From assembly GCA_965215155.1 (NCBI GenBank), contig CBDCCY010000004.1, positions 2,976,001 to 3,040,000 of the forward strand: a stretch of DNA of 64,000 bases, in the 5' to 3' direction. The notes below the pieces were generated by a model. That model did not search any database. It worked only from the letters and a program-made list of their open reading frames with translations, and had not been told where the DNA came from. Origin of the DNA: JAGWAJ01 sp965215155. Lineage in GTDB: Bacteria; Acidobacteriota; Vicinamibacteria; Vicinamibacterales; UBA8438. Position 1 is the stretch's first letter. Every line of letters starts with the position of its first letter. Position numbers and translations under genes: made by a program. Below are positions 24,066 through 33,026 of this stretch, piece by piece.

Positions 24066-25886
24066 TCACTCGCCCGCCGCCGGCGGCAGCGCGAACGTCA
24101 CCAAGAGGTTGCTGCCGAGCGGCGCCTCGAGCTCGGACGCGTAGTTCGAGAGCTGGAAGATCGCCGACCCGCCCACCGGCACGGACAGGTACTGCCTCCC
24201 GTCCACCGCATACGACACGGGGAACCCCGTGATCTGGCTGCCGAGGATCGTCTGCCACAGCACCTCGCCGGTCTCGGCGTCGAAAGCGCGGTAGCGGCGG
24301 TTCAGGTCGCCGTGGAACACGACGTTGCCCGCCGTGGCGAGCGTCGACCCGGCGTTGGGGGCGCGCTGGCTGAAGCGCCACGCCTCGCGGCCCGTCGAGA
24401 TGTCGAGGGCCCGCACCTCGGTCAGGTGGCCGTCCACCTCGAAGCCCGGTTCCGGCTGCGTGAAGCGCGGGCTGGCCCCGGAGATCGTCCGGTCGTTGGC
24501 CGTCTGGTTCAGGCACGAGCGGTTGATCGGGATGTAGAGCAGACCGGTCTGCGGGCTGTAGGACCACGACCACCAGCCCTTCACGTTGTGGCCGCAGATG
24601 ATGAACTGGTCCCCGATCTCCCGCGCCACCAGGTCCATGTTGATGAACACCTGCCCGGTCGCGGGGTCGATGTCGCGGATGACGAAGCGCTCCGTGCTGG
24701 TGTAGGGGAGCGGCGTCCCCCACAGGAACTCGCCGGTCTCGCGGTCGAGCACGAACAGGCCGCCCGGCTCGCCGAGGGTCACCGCGACCTTGCGCTCCTC
24801 CGCCGTCCCGGCCAGGCGCGGGTTGATCCACATCACCGATTCCGGATCCGGGTCGACCACGGTGTCGATCAGCGTCCGTTCCTGCACGAAGTCCTGGTCC
24901 CAGTCGTCGCACGGCAGGTGCTGGTAGTACCACGCCATCTCGCCGCTCTCGACCTCGAGGGCGACGGTCGAGTTGGAGTAGAGCTCGCACGGCGTGCCGT
25001 CGCCGAGGTCCCAGGTGCCGCGCCGAACGATGCGGGGATACGGCAGCGGGACGGCGATGCCCCAGTAGATGAGCCCCAGCTCCGGGTCGTAGCTGCCGGG
25101 GGCGCCCCACGGCGAGACGTGCACCCGCTCGGAGGTCGGAAGGTTGCCCCACGTCTGTCCGCCCGGGTCGTCAGCGCCCGCCGCGGTGTAGACCCGCCAC
25201 AGCTCGGTTCCGTCGTCCGAGTCGTGGGCCGAGATGAAGCAGCGCGCGTCGCGGCTCCGCGGGCTGCAGGTGCGGCCGGCGAGCACCCGGCCGTCGATGA
25301 TCATCGCCCCCGACGAGTGCGTGATCCCGTCGTGGTAGTCGGCCATCTCGGTATCCCAGGCCACCTCTCCCGTGCGGGCGTCGAGGGCCAGCAGGTGCGC
25401 GTCGGCGGTCAGGTGATAGATGTGGTTCCCGTAGATGGCGAGGTTGCGCGTCCGGTTGCCGAGCGCCACGTACTCCCGCAGGTCGTCGGGGGCGCGGCGC
25501 TGGTAGTCCCAGAGCAGGTCGCCGGTCGTCGCGTCGAGCGCCTGGATGTGGTCGCCGTTGTTGGCGAGGTACATCACGCCGTCGTAGACCAGCGGCTGTA
25601 CCTGCTGCGGGCCCTCGTCCATCGCCCGCATCCAGGCCACCTGCAGCGTGTGGACGTTGTCCCGGTTGATCTGGTCCAGCGGGCTGTAGCCCTGGAAGTC
25701 GTAGGTGCGGTGCGCCATCAGCCAGTCCTCGGGATCGGGATCCCGGAGCATCGCATCCGTCACCGGGACGAACGGCCTCACCTCGCGGGTGGTCGTCTCG
25801 CCTTCCTGGGCGTCGAGGACCGGGGGAACCGTCAGCGCCGCGAAACCGAGGATCAGGCTCACGAGCGGCGTGCGTCGCATGCGCAT
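24066..25886 (-). CDS. PQQ-binding-like beta-propeller protein (alcohol dehydrogenase-like)
   Basis: GGAGGTGACG stands before ATG 25886, giving 606 residues with a signal peptide (LVSLILGFAALTVPPVLDAQ). The opening blade 'DWLMAHRTYDFQGYSPLDQINRDNV' and 'VMYLANNGDHIQALDATTGDLLWDYQRRAP' are typical of PQQ alcohol dehydrogenases. Later blades include 'LDARTGEVAWDTEM', 'LDRETGEFLWGTPL' and 'FDAETGEVLWQT'. Several extra Cys (RTCSPRSRDARC, CDDWDQD) may form disulfides. No haem is present. It is closest in layout to the cytochrome-fused gene at 9520-11730, so the two may be paralogues. It is divergent from the next PQQ gene. Confidence 0.85.
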   Translation of the reverse strand: MRMRRTPLVSLILGFAALTVPPVLDAQEGETTTREVRPFVPVTDAMLRDPDPEDWLMAHRTYDFQGYSPLDQINRDNVHTLQVAWMRAMDEGPQQVQPLVYDGVMYLANNGDHIQALDATTGDLLWDYQRRAPDDLREYVALGNRTRNLAIYGNHIYHLTADAHLLALDARTGEVAWDTEMADYHDGITHSSGAMIIDGRVLAGRTCSPRSRDARCFISAHDSDDGTELWRVYTAAGADDPGGQTWGNLPTSERVHVSPWGAPGSYDPELGLIYWGIAVPLPYPRIVRRGTWDLGDGTPCELYSNSTVALEVESGEMAWYYQHLPCDDWDQDFVQERTLIDTVVDPDPESVMWINPRLAGTAEERKVAVTLGEPGGLFVLDRETGEFLWGTPLPYTSTERFVIRDIDPATGQVFINMDLVAREIGDQFIICGHNVKGWWSWSYSPQTGLLYIPINRSCLNQTANDRTISGASPRFTQPEPGFEVDGHLTEVRALDISTGREAWRFSQRAPNAGSTLATAGNVVFHGDLNRRYRAFDAETGEVLWQTILGSQITGFPVSYAVDGRQYLSVPVGGSAIFQLSNYASELEAPLGSNLLVTFALPPAAGE

Positions 25887-26022
25887 CGTCACCTCCGAAG
25901 GGCCGGTCGGGCTCATCCTATCGCGCGGCTCACGCCCGGTCCATCGCGCGCTTGCGGCGGGAGTGAGACATACTGTGGCCGGAACGAGCCCAACGAGCGC
26001 GTCGAGAGAAGGAGATCACGGC

Positions 26023-28077
26023 ATGGCCACCATCATGAGCCCGCGCGCCTCCACCGTCCGGCGCACCCGCGGCGACCGGCGCACGCGTGCCGCCGGTCGC
26101 CTCCGCGGCGTCTTCGGGATGACGCTGGCGGCGATGCTCGCAGGCAGCCTGATGGCGGCGGCGACCGTCCTCGCCCAGGAGGCCGGACGCAGCCCCGACG
26201 CCGACTGGCCGACCTACAACCGCGACCTCGCCGGCACCCGCTACTCGCCGCTCGACCAGATCGACACCGGCAACGTCGGGGAGCTCGAGGAGGTCTGGTC
26301 GTACGGCTTTCATCCCGACGATGGCTTCATTGAAGGACCGACCCCGACGGAGCTCTTCCAGCAGGTGACGCCGATCGTCGTCGACGGCATCATGTATCTC
26401 GCGGCCGGCAACCGGGTGGTGGCGCTGCAGCCCGAGACCGGCGAAGAGATCTGGCGGCACGAGTTGGGCGAGGGGCTGGCGTCGTTCCGCGGCGTCGCCT
26501 ACGGCCCGGCGACCGACGCGCACGGGGCGCGCATCTACTTCACCAGCCTGTCGAAGGTCATCGCCCTCGACGCGGCAACCGGCGAGCGCGACCGAACGTT
26601 CGGCGGCGACGGGGAGGTCGAGCTGCGGATCCCGTACACCGGCGTCCCGGTGGTCTATCGCAACGCCCTGATTCTCGGCTCCAGCGCGTTCGGCCCCGGG
26701 CAGGAGCACATCGCGCCTCACCTCAATCAGCCGCGGGGTGGCGGCGAGCCGGTGTACGCCTACCCGCGGGCGCTCGACGCCGCGACCGGCCGCCTGCGGT
26801 GGGAGTTCCCGACGCTGCCGACGGAGTCCGACTTCGGCAGCCACACGTGGGGCAACCAGAGCTGGCGCAACCGCATCGGGAACAACGTCTGGGCGTTCAC
26901 CCTGACCGTCGACGAGGAGCGCGGCCTGGTCTACATGCCGGTCAGCAGCCCGGGCTCGAACTTCTACGGCGGCGACCGGCCCGGCGCCAACCTCTTCGCC
27001 AACTCGACCATCGCCATCGATATCGCGACGGGCGAGCTGGAGTGGTACTTCCAGAACATCCACCGCGATCTGTGGGACTACAACCTGCCGCCGGCGCCCG
27101 GCCTGCTGGAGATCGAGCGCGACGGGGAGCGCATCCCCGCCGTGGCTCAGGTCGGGAAGTCGGCCTTCATGTTCATCCTGAACCGCGTTACGGGCGAGCC
27201 GATCCACGGCGTGGAGGAGCGCCCGGTGCCCGCCGGCGACGTGCCGGGGGAGGAGTATTGGCCGACGCAACCGATCCCGCTCAAGCCGCCGCCGGTGGCG
27301 CGGGTCAGCATCGGGCCGGACGACATCGTCACCGCCGACGACACGACGCCCGCGCACGCCGCCGCCTGCCGCGAGCTGTGGGACGAGGTGGGCTACTACA
27401 ACGAGGGACCCTACACGCCGCTCAGGCTCAAGCAGGAGGGGACGCCGCCCTCCCTCGTCTTCCCGGGGACCGGCGGCGGCGTCAACTGGAACGGCACCGC
27501 CTACGACCCGGAGCTGGGCTACATCTTCGTGAACTCGAAGGACCGGCCGATCAGCGGCTGGATGGATGTCAATCCGGAATACGGCCCAGGTGTCGAGGAC
27601 CACGTGGCGTACGTCCGCTCGCCGGGGCCGCCGTTCGAGGCGCCGATCTTCGACGCCGAGGGCGAACGCCTCGGGGCGCTCCCGTGCTACAAGCCGCCCT
27701 GGGCGCGCCTCTACGCCGTGCACGCTGCCAGCGGGGAGATCGCGTGGGAGGTGCCGCTGGGCATCACCGAGCTGCTGCCGGAGGAGAAGCAGCGGGTCGG
27801 CACGCCATCCGTGGGCGGCGCCATCGTCACCGGGGGCGGCCTCGTCTTCATCGGCGCCACTACCGACCGCCGCTTCCGGGCGTTCGACTCCCGCACCGGC
27901 GAGGAGCTCTGGTCGGCCGCGTTCGACTACAACGTCGAGGCTGTGCCGATCACCTACGCGGGCAACGACGGCCGGCAGTACGTCGCCGCGAACGTCTCGG
28001 CGCCCGCCAGCGGCGAGCCGCGCGGAAACGAGCGCCTGGTGGTCTTCGCCCTTCCAGACCGGGAGGGCGCTCCGTAA
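26023..28077 (+). CDS. PQQ-type quinoprotein dehydrogenase
   Basis: ATG 26023 follows GAAGGAGATCACGGC and gives 684 residues. The N-terminus is Arg-rich (RRTRGDRRTR) before the hydrophobic signal segment (~33-50). Propeller signatures are complete: 'DWPTYNRDLAGTRYSPLDQIDTGNV', 'VALQPETGEEIWRHEL', 'RGVAYGP', 'WYFQNIHRDLWDYNLPPAPGLLEI', 'VGKSAFMFILNRVTGEPIHGVEERPVP' and 'PPWARLYAVHAASGEIAW'. It is a periplasmic dehydrogenase without its own haem. It is related to the gene at 21940-23952 and divergent from 24066-25886, so three quinoproteins stand next to each other. Confidence 0.9.
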   Translation: MATIMSPRASTVRRTRGDRRTRAAGRLRGVFGMTLAAMLAGSLMAAATVLAQEAGRSPDADWPTYNRDLAGTRYSPLDQIDTGNVGELEEVWSYGFHPDDGFIEGPTPTELFQQVTPIVVDGIMYLAAGNRVVALQPETGEEIWRHELGEGLASFRGVAYGPATDAHGARIYFTSLSKVIALDAATGERDRTFGGDGEVELRIPYTGVPVVYRNALILGSSAFGPGQEHIAPHLNQPRGGGEPVYAYPRALDAATGRLRWEFPTLPTESDFGSHTWGNQSWRNRIGNNVWAFTLTVDEERGLVYMPVSSPGSNFYGGDRPGANLFANSTIAIDIATGELEWYFQNIHRDLWDYNLPPAPGLLEIERDGERIPAVAQVGKSAFMFILNRVTGEPIHGVEERPVPAGDVPGEEYWPTQPIPLKPPPVARVSIGPDDIVTADDTTPAHAAACRELWDEVGYYNEGPYTPLRLKQEGTPPSLVFPGTGGGVNWNGTAYDPELGYIFVNSKDRPISGWMDVNPEYGPGVEDHVAYVRSPGPPFEAPIFDAEGERLGALPCYKPPWARLYAVHAASGEIAWEVPLGITELLPEEKQRVGTPSVGGAIVTGGGLVFIGATTDRRFRAFDSRTGEELWSAAFDYNVEAVPITYAGNDGRQYVAANVSAPASGEPRGNERLVVFALPDREGAP

Positions 28078-28146
28078 GCTCCATGCCGTCGCAGAAGGCA
28101 CCGTTACCGATTGCCGGAGCGTATCGCCGTCTCCGGGGAGGCTCAC

Positions 28147-28651
28147 ATGCAGGCATCCGAGTCCCGTTCGCAGCAGATCGTGTCGCTTCGGTTCGGCCTG
28201 GCGTTGGCCGTCCTCGCCGCACTGGCTCTCGGCACCCCCGGCACCGGGGAGGCGGCACAGTCCCTGCCGTGATCTGCCGGTAGCCCAGGACGTGGGGACG
28301 GTGTCGTCGGCCGCGGAGGTGCCCGGCGTGTACGTCGCGCGCCTGAACGCCGGCGATGCCGAGCGCGTCACCGACCTCTTCGCGGACGACGCGGTGCACC
28401 GCGGACCCGACGGGCAGATCCGGCGCGGGAGGGCCGCGATTCTGGCGTTCTATGCGGGCGTCCTCGCCAACGGACCGGGGGGGCTCGCCGTGGGCCAGAG
28501 CGTGGCGGACAGCCGCCGGGTGGCCTTCGAGTTGATCAACGTGGAGGGGTGCAACGAGGAAGACCCGGCGACCGCGGTGGACCTGATCGAGGTCGACGAC
28601 GCCAACCGGATTCGGGATTTCACCGTGTTCTTCCGGCCGGACGGTCGCTGA
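28147..28651 (+). pseudogene. Exported SnoaL/NTF2-like protein with frameshift after signal peptide
   Basis: ATG 28147 starts a clear signal peptide (VSLRFGLALAVLAALALGTPGTGEAAQSLP) but meets TGA at 28270. The mature part continues in the +1 frame from about 28255 to 28651: 'VYVARLNAGDAERVTDLFADDAVHRGPDGQIRRGRAAILAFYAGVL' and 'VDLIEVDDANRIRDFTVFFRPDGR', a SnoaL-like domain. A one-base change near 28250-28272 separates the two. Either the gene is broken, the sequence has an error, or a cytoplasmic form starts at an internal GTG. Confidence 0.6.
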
Positions 28652-28931
28652 AGGGTATCAAGCCACACTCCGCGGGCACTCGCGCAATCTTCACGAGATC
28701 TTAAGGTTCGCCCCGAGCACGAAGCGGTTAACGTCTTGACACGGAGGACGTTACCGCGTCGGCCCAGGTGACGCCGGGCCCTCTCCACGCCCGCGATCGA
28801 GGTGAGCCGCCCGACCACGCGCTCCTGGACGCGCGGCGTCCTGGCAGTGACCGGCACGCGGGTGGCCACCGCCGTCTCGGAGCGGTCGCTCTCGCGCTCG
28901 AGTTGATCTCGCAACCGGACCTGGAGGCGCG

Positions 28932-31019
28932 ATGGCCACTCGACAGCACGCGGCCGACCCCTGGGTCGCCGCCGCGCACCTGCTGAGTCGCGCCGCGTTT
29001 GGCCCGACTCCGGAGGCCCTGGCCCGCCTGACGGCGATGAAGCGACAGGAGGCGGTGGAGACGTGATCGTGGACGCCACCTGGGCACCCCTGCCGGCGCC
29101 GCCCGACTGGGTCCGACACCCCTGGCTCAATACGCAGCGCGGCTGGGCCGACACGCCGCCGGACGTGCTGGCCGACAACCACGGGCGCACGACCGCACGC
29201 TATGCAGACGAGATGGACGACCTGCGCGCGTGGTGGCTGCGCGAGATGATGCGCACGCCCGGACCGCTCCGGGAGGTCATGACCCTGTTCTGGCACGGGC
29301 ACTTCACCTCCTCGTTCGAGAAGGTGCGGATCTCGCAATCGATGTACGAGCAGAACGCGGTGTTTCGACGCCACGCACTGGGCAACTTCCGACAGCTCTT
29401 GAACGCCGTGCTGCGCGACTCCGCCATGATGCTCTATCTCGACATGGAGGAGATGACCGGCGAGCGCCACAACGAGAATCTCGCCCGGGAGCTCTGCGAG
29501 CTCTTCACCCTCGGGGTGGGCAACCACCGCGAGGTGGACGTCCGGGAGATCGCTCGCGCCCCGACCGGCTGGACGCTCGACGTGCCGGCCGGCGTGGTCA
29601 AGCCCAACCGGCCGGATGCCCCCCCGCCTGCACCGGGCGCTCCGACGCGACGGCCTGGTCGCCCGATTCGTCCCGGAGCGTCACGATGGCGGGACCAAGA
29701 CGATCCTGGGGCGAAGCGGTGCGTTCGGGTTGCACGACGTCGCCGACATCCTGGTGGCCCACCCCGCTACCGCCCGGTTCCTGGCGGGCAGGCTCATCGC
29801 CTTCTTCGGGGCGAGCGATCCGCACGGCGCGCTCCAGGGGCGTCTGGCCGAGACCTTCATGGTCCACGCCGAGAGTGAGGTGCAGTTGGCCAAGGTGGTC
29901 GAGGCGCTCCTCGTATCCCCGGAGTTCGACCGGGTCGCGGCCCGCGGGAACCAGGTCAAGAGCCCGGTCCGTTTGTTGGTCGGCGCCGCCCGGCAACTCG
30001 CCCTCGAGATCGACCCCACCCCCAACCTCGCCCGCTATGTGGAGGCGATGGGACAGAGGCTCTTCGATCCGCCCAACGTCAAGGGATGGCCAGGGGGTGA
30101 GACCTGGCTCGCTCGGCGCACCCTGGCTCGGGAGGATGACGCTCTCCGCACAGCAGGGCGTCGTTCCTGCGATACCCGGGCAAGGCGGCGTGGTTCGACC
30201 CCACGGAGCCGGCCGAGGTGCTCGATGGATGGGTAGGCCGCTGCTTCGAGCGATACTGCGACGACGTGGTCTCGCCGATGCTCGGGCTGCGGATCGGCCG
30301 CCGCGCCACCCTGGCCTTCGCAAGCGCCTCGCCCCGCAGCGACACCATCGAGAATCCCGCCATCATGGAAAGGACCGGCTACGACACGGAGCTACGCGGG
30401 ATGCAGGGCCGCTCCGCGTCGGCGGCGAACGCAAACGACCCGCTGGAGCGCATCCGGCAGCTCGGCCGGCAGACGGTATCGCTGGCCGACCGCATCCACG
30501 CGGCCCAGCGAATCGCGTCGCGCGCGGACTGCCCGCCGTTCCGTCTCTCGCAGTCGCTCCGGCTGATCGGCCAGATGGTCGTCGCCGGGCTCCCGACCCG
30601 GGTCTTCTACGTGTCCATCACGGGGTTCGACACCCACGTCGAACAGCTCCGCGGTCATCGTGGCATTCTGCAGGAGCTGAGCCAGGCGGTCGGCGCGTTC
30701 GCGCGTGACATGCGGGCGGCCGGACAGTGGGGACCGCACCCTGGTGATGACGGTCTCCGAGTTCGGTCGTCGCGTTGCCGAGAACGGCACCCTGGGCACC
30801 GATCACGGCTCGGCGAGCGCGATGGTGCTGGCGGGCGGCTCGGTCGTACCGGGGCTGCACGGCGGCATTCCCAACCTGAACGACCTCGACGACGGCGATG
30901 TCCGGCAGCAGGTCGACTTCCGCGCCGTGTATGCGAGCGTGCTCCGGCAGTGGTTTGGTGTCGACCCCGACCCGGTCCTGTTCGGGCGCTTCGAGCCGGT
31001 CGCTCTCCTCCGGGTCTGA
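28932..31019 (+). pseudogene. Decayed DUF1800-DUF1501 locus fused by deletion, with several frameshifts
   Basis: DUF1800 begins at ATG 28932 ('AAHLLSRAAFGPTPEALARL'). It shifts frame near 29065 ('MTLFWHGHFTSSFEKVRISQSMYEQNAVFRRHALG', 'ARELCELFTLGVG') and again near 29615 ('PRLHRALRRDGLVARFV', 'RLFDPPNVKGWPGGETWL'). Just after that motif it passes in another frame into the middle of a DUF1501 protein ('WFDPTEPAEVLDGWVGRCFERYCDDVVSPMLGLRIG', 'GLPTRVFYVSITGFDTHVEQ'). A last shift near 30735 leads to 'LVMTVSEFGRRVAENGTLGTDHGSASAM' and the stop at 31019. The usual N-terminal ~100 residues of DUF1501 are missing. The two families are normally adjacent, exported and of unknown role. At least four frameshifts make this non-functional unless the sequence is faulty. 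Confidence 0.75.
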
Positions 31020-31065
31020 GTGAGAGCATGCGATACCCCGTGCCATCGCGCGTGTGAACGTGAGC

Positions 31066-31617
31066 ATGCGATGGACGTTGGCGTCGATTGTGGTTGCCAC
31101 AGGAGTCGTCTCGGCCCAGGACCCGGTAACGACGATGTACGAGGACCAGCTCACGCTGGTGGAGCACGAGGTGCGGTCACTCGCCGAGGCGATGCCCGCG
31201 GAGGCATACGACTTCGCCCCCCGGGAGGGCGCCTTCGACGGCGTCCGCACGTTTGGCGAGCAGGTGCGGCACCTCGCCACGATGATCTTCATGACGGCCG
31301 CCCGCGTGCTCGAGGAGCCCTCCCCGTACGGACCGGGCCGGCACAACAACGGGCCCGACGGCGTCCGATCGAAGGCGGAGGTCCTGGCCTACTTGAACGA
31401 GGCCATCGCCTATGCCCGCCGGGCCGTCGGATCGCTGACGACGGCGAATCACCTGGACCTCGTGCCGTCCGTGTTCGGCCCGCTGCCCCGTGCGGCCGTC
31501 GCCGCCGGCATCACCTATCACAGCTTCAACCACTACGGCCAGATGGTGGTGTACGCACGCATGAACGGTGTCGTACCGCCGGCGAGCGTCCCCACGGGTG
31601 ACGAGCGCACGCGCTGA
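31066..31617 (+). CDS. DinB-superfamily protein, exported
   Basis: The 183-residue protein has a short signal-like start (MRWTLASIVVATGVVSAQDP) and a DinB four-helix bundle. Metal ligands are likely the His in 'FGEQVRHLATM' and the two His in 'ITYHSFNHYGQMVVYARM'. DinB-like proteins are metal-dependent, often thiol S-transferases or hydrolases, but most members have no assigned role. GTG 31054 in the same frame is an alternative start. Confidence 0.8.
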   Translation: MRWTLASIVVATGVVSAQDPVTTMYEDQLTLVEHEVRSLAEAMPAEAYDFAPREGAFDGVRTFGEQVRHLATMIFMTAARVLEEPSPYGPGRHNNGPDGVRSKAEVLAYLNEAIAYARRAVGSLTTANHLDLVPSVFGPLPRAAVAAGITYHSFNHYGQMVVYARMNGVVPPASVPTGDERTR

Positions 31618-32021
31618 CGGAGAGTGCGCCGACAGCCGCGCAGGCAGCGGCACGGGGCCCCGGTTCAACCCGGCTCCGGCAGCGCGGGTCGCCGCCACAG
31701 CCGTCAAGCGCAGCGGCGAGCCACGGTGAGCGGGCCTCGCGGAGGTTCGCCGGCCATGCGCCTCCTGATCGCCGCGCCTTGTCGCGCGTGCCCTCCTCTC
31801 GACCCGCCGGTCGACGAGGTGCTCGTGGCCGCGGGCCCGGATTGACCTCTTCCGAGGACATGTCGTGCCTCCCCGGCGCAACGGCTCGCGTGCCCGGCCG
31901 CCGGAAACACCGCCGTTCTTCCGGCCTCCAGGTGCCTGGCACGCCCCTTGCTCTCAAGTGAGGTGGCGCGTGCAGCCTTTGCGCTGGCGAAAAGACACGC
32001 GCGCAGAAAGGACAAGGCACG
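31618..32021. other. Intergenic region with sigma-54 promoter
   Basis: This 404-bp gap has no convincing gene. The only clear signal is the -24/-12 promoter at 31937-31952 in front of the BON gene. The leader of that gene also contains AAAGGACAAGGC, a good ribosome-binding site for ATG 32022. Confidence 0.5.
31937..31952 (+). promoter_or_regulatory. Sigma-54 (-24/-12) promoter of the BON gene
   Basis: TGGCACGCCCCTTGCT matches the RpoN consensus TGGCACRNNNNTTGCW at every defined position, with GG at 31938-31939 and GC at 31950-31951 correctly spaced. Transcription would start near 31963, giving a ~60-nt leader before ATG 32022. A bacterial enhancer-binding activator would be required; I see no clear upstream activator site. 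Confidence 0.75.
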
Positions 32022-32591
32022 ATGGACACTCCGTTGAATGCTCGCCGACGCACTCCGTTTCTCATGGCACTCGCTGTGGCGGCACTGTCGGTGTCGCCGG
32101 CCGCCGCCGACGGGCCCACGTACGGTCTGTTCCAGCGAGTGCAGGAACAGGTGCTCCGGTACCCGTTCTTCACGGTCTTCGACGACGTGAGCATCGGGAT
32201 CGCCGGCGAGGGGCTGGTCGTGCTCACGGGCCACGTCACCGGGGGATACAAGGCGAAGGCCATTGAAGAGCGCGTGGACGCGCTCGACGGTGTGACGGAG
32301 GTAATCAACCGCATCGCCGTGCTCCCGGTGTCGCGGTTCGACGACCGGTTGCGATACGTCATTGCCCGCGCGATATACGGGAATCCCGATTTCTGGCGCT
32401 ACGGCGCCAGGGCGAATCCGCCGATTCACATCGTGGTGAATCGTGGGCACGTGACGCTGACGGGCGTTGTCGACAGCGAGACCGACCGGCAATTGGCGCG
32501 GGCGCTCGCGGGGCAGTTCAACGCTTTCTCGGTCACCAACGAGCTCCGGCTGTCGCGCGAGGTGACGGCGGAGCTCGAAGCGCTCGGATAG
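32022..32591 (+). CDS. Periplasmic protein with two BON domains
   Basis: The 189-residue product has a signal peptide ending about 'SPAAADGPTY'. Two BON (OsmY-type) domains follow: the first holds 'VSIGIAGEGLVVLTGHVTGGYKAKAIEERVDALDGVTEVINRIAVLP', the second 'IHIVVNRGHVTLTGVVDSETDRQLARALAGQFNAFSVTNELRL'. BON proteins bind phospholipid and stabilise the envelope under stress. The perfect sigma-54 promoter upstream suggests that it is switched on by an envelope or nitrogen-type signal through an enhancer-binding protein. Confidence 0.88.
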   Translation: MDTPLNARRRTPFLMALAVAALSVSPAAADGPTYGLFQRVQEQVLRYPFFTVFDDVSIGIAGEGLVVLTGHVTGGYKAKAIEERVDALDGVTEVINRIAVLPVSRFDDRLRYVIARAIYGNPDFWRYGARANPPIHIVVNRGHVTLTGVVDSETDRQLARALAGQFNAFSVTNELRLSREVTAELEALG

Positions 32592-32674
32592 CGACGGCGC
32601 GCGCGAAGAGGCGCTTGGCGGCGGCCGTCCGGCTGGCCGCCGCCGACTCCATGCCAGAACCGGGGAGCAACGAG

Positions 32675-32839
32675 ATGAAGCTACTGAGAATCCTCGCCAT
32701 GTCCGCCTCCCTGGCCGTCGTCACCTGCAATGGCTCGCCGACGGAGCCGAGCGAAGTGCACGGCCCCGAGGGGCAAGGCGGCGAGTCGGGTGAATCCGGT
32801 TCGCAGTATGCGACATCGGAGACGGCCACGGAAGTCTGA
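32675..32839 (+). CDS. Small secreted protein, possible lipoprotein
   Basis: ATG 32675 (GGGGAGCAACGAG in front) gives 54 residues: a hydrophobic leader 'MKLLRILAMSASLAVVTC' with Cys18 in a weak lipobox, then a Gly/Glu/Ser-rich acidic tail (GPEGQGGESGESGS). It resembles short acidobacterial lipoproteins but I know no named family. It lies 83 bp after the BON gene on the same strand and may be cotranscribed. Confidence 0.5.
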   Translation: MKLLRILAMSASLAVVTCNGSPTEPSEVHGPEGQGGESGESGSQYATSETATEV

Positions 32840-33026
32840 GTCGCCTAAACCTGGCCAGGGCTCTGCTCCGGTACCGGATCGGCTGGCCGTGCTGTCCATT
32901 TCCCTCTGCGGCTTCACGCCAGCCCGAGGCGACGGCTCGGTCCCCCTTCCTGCCGCCGATCAAGCGTCGCCGATCGCCTCGGCCCGCGAGCGTGGTGCCG
33001 TTCGGGCTCGCCGCTCCCTCTACGGA

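Noticed and set aside
25930..28371. 813-codon minus-strand frame opposite a PQQ gene
   Set aside because: Antisense shadow; the plus strand encodes a textbook quinoprotein with ribosome site and signal peptide.
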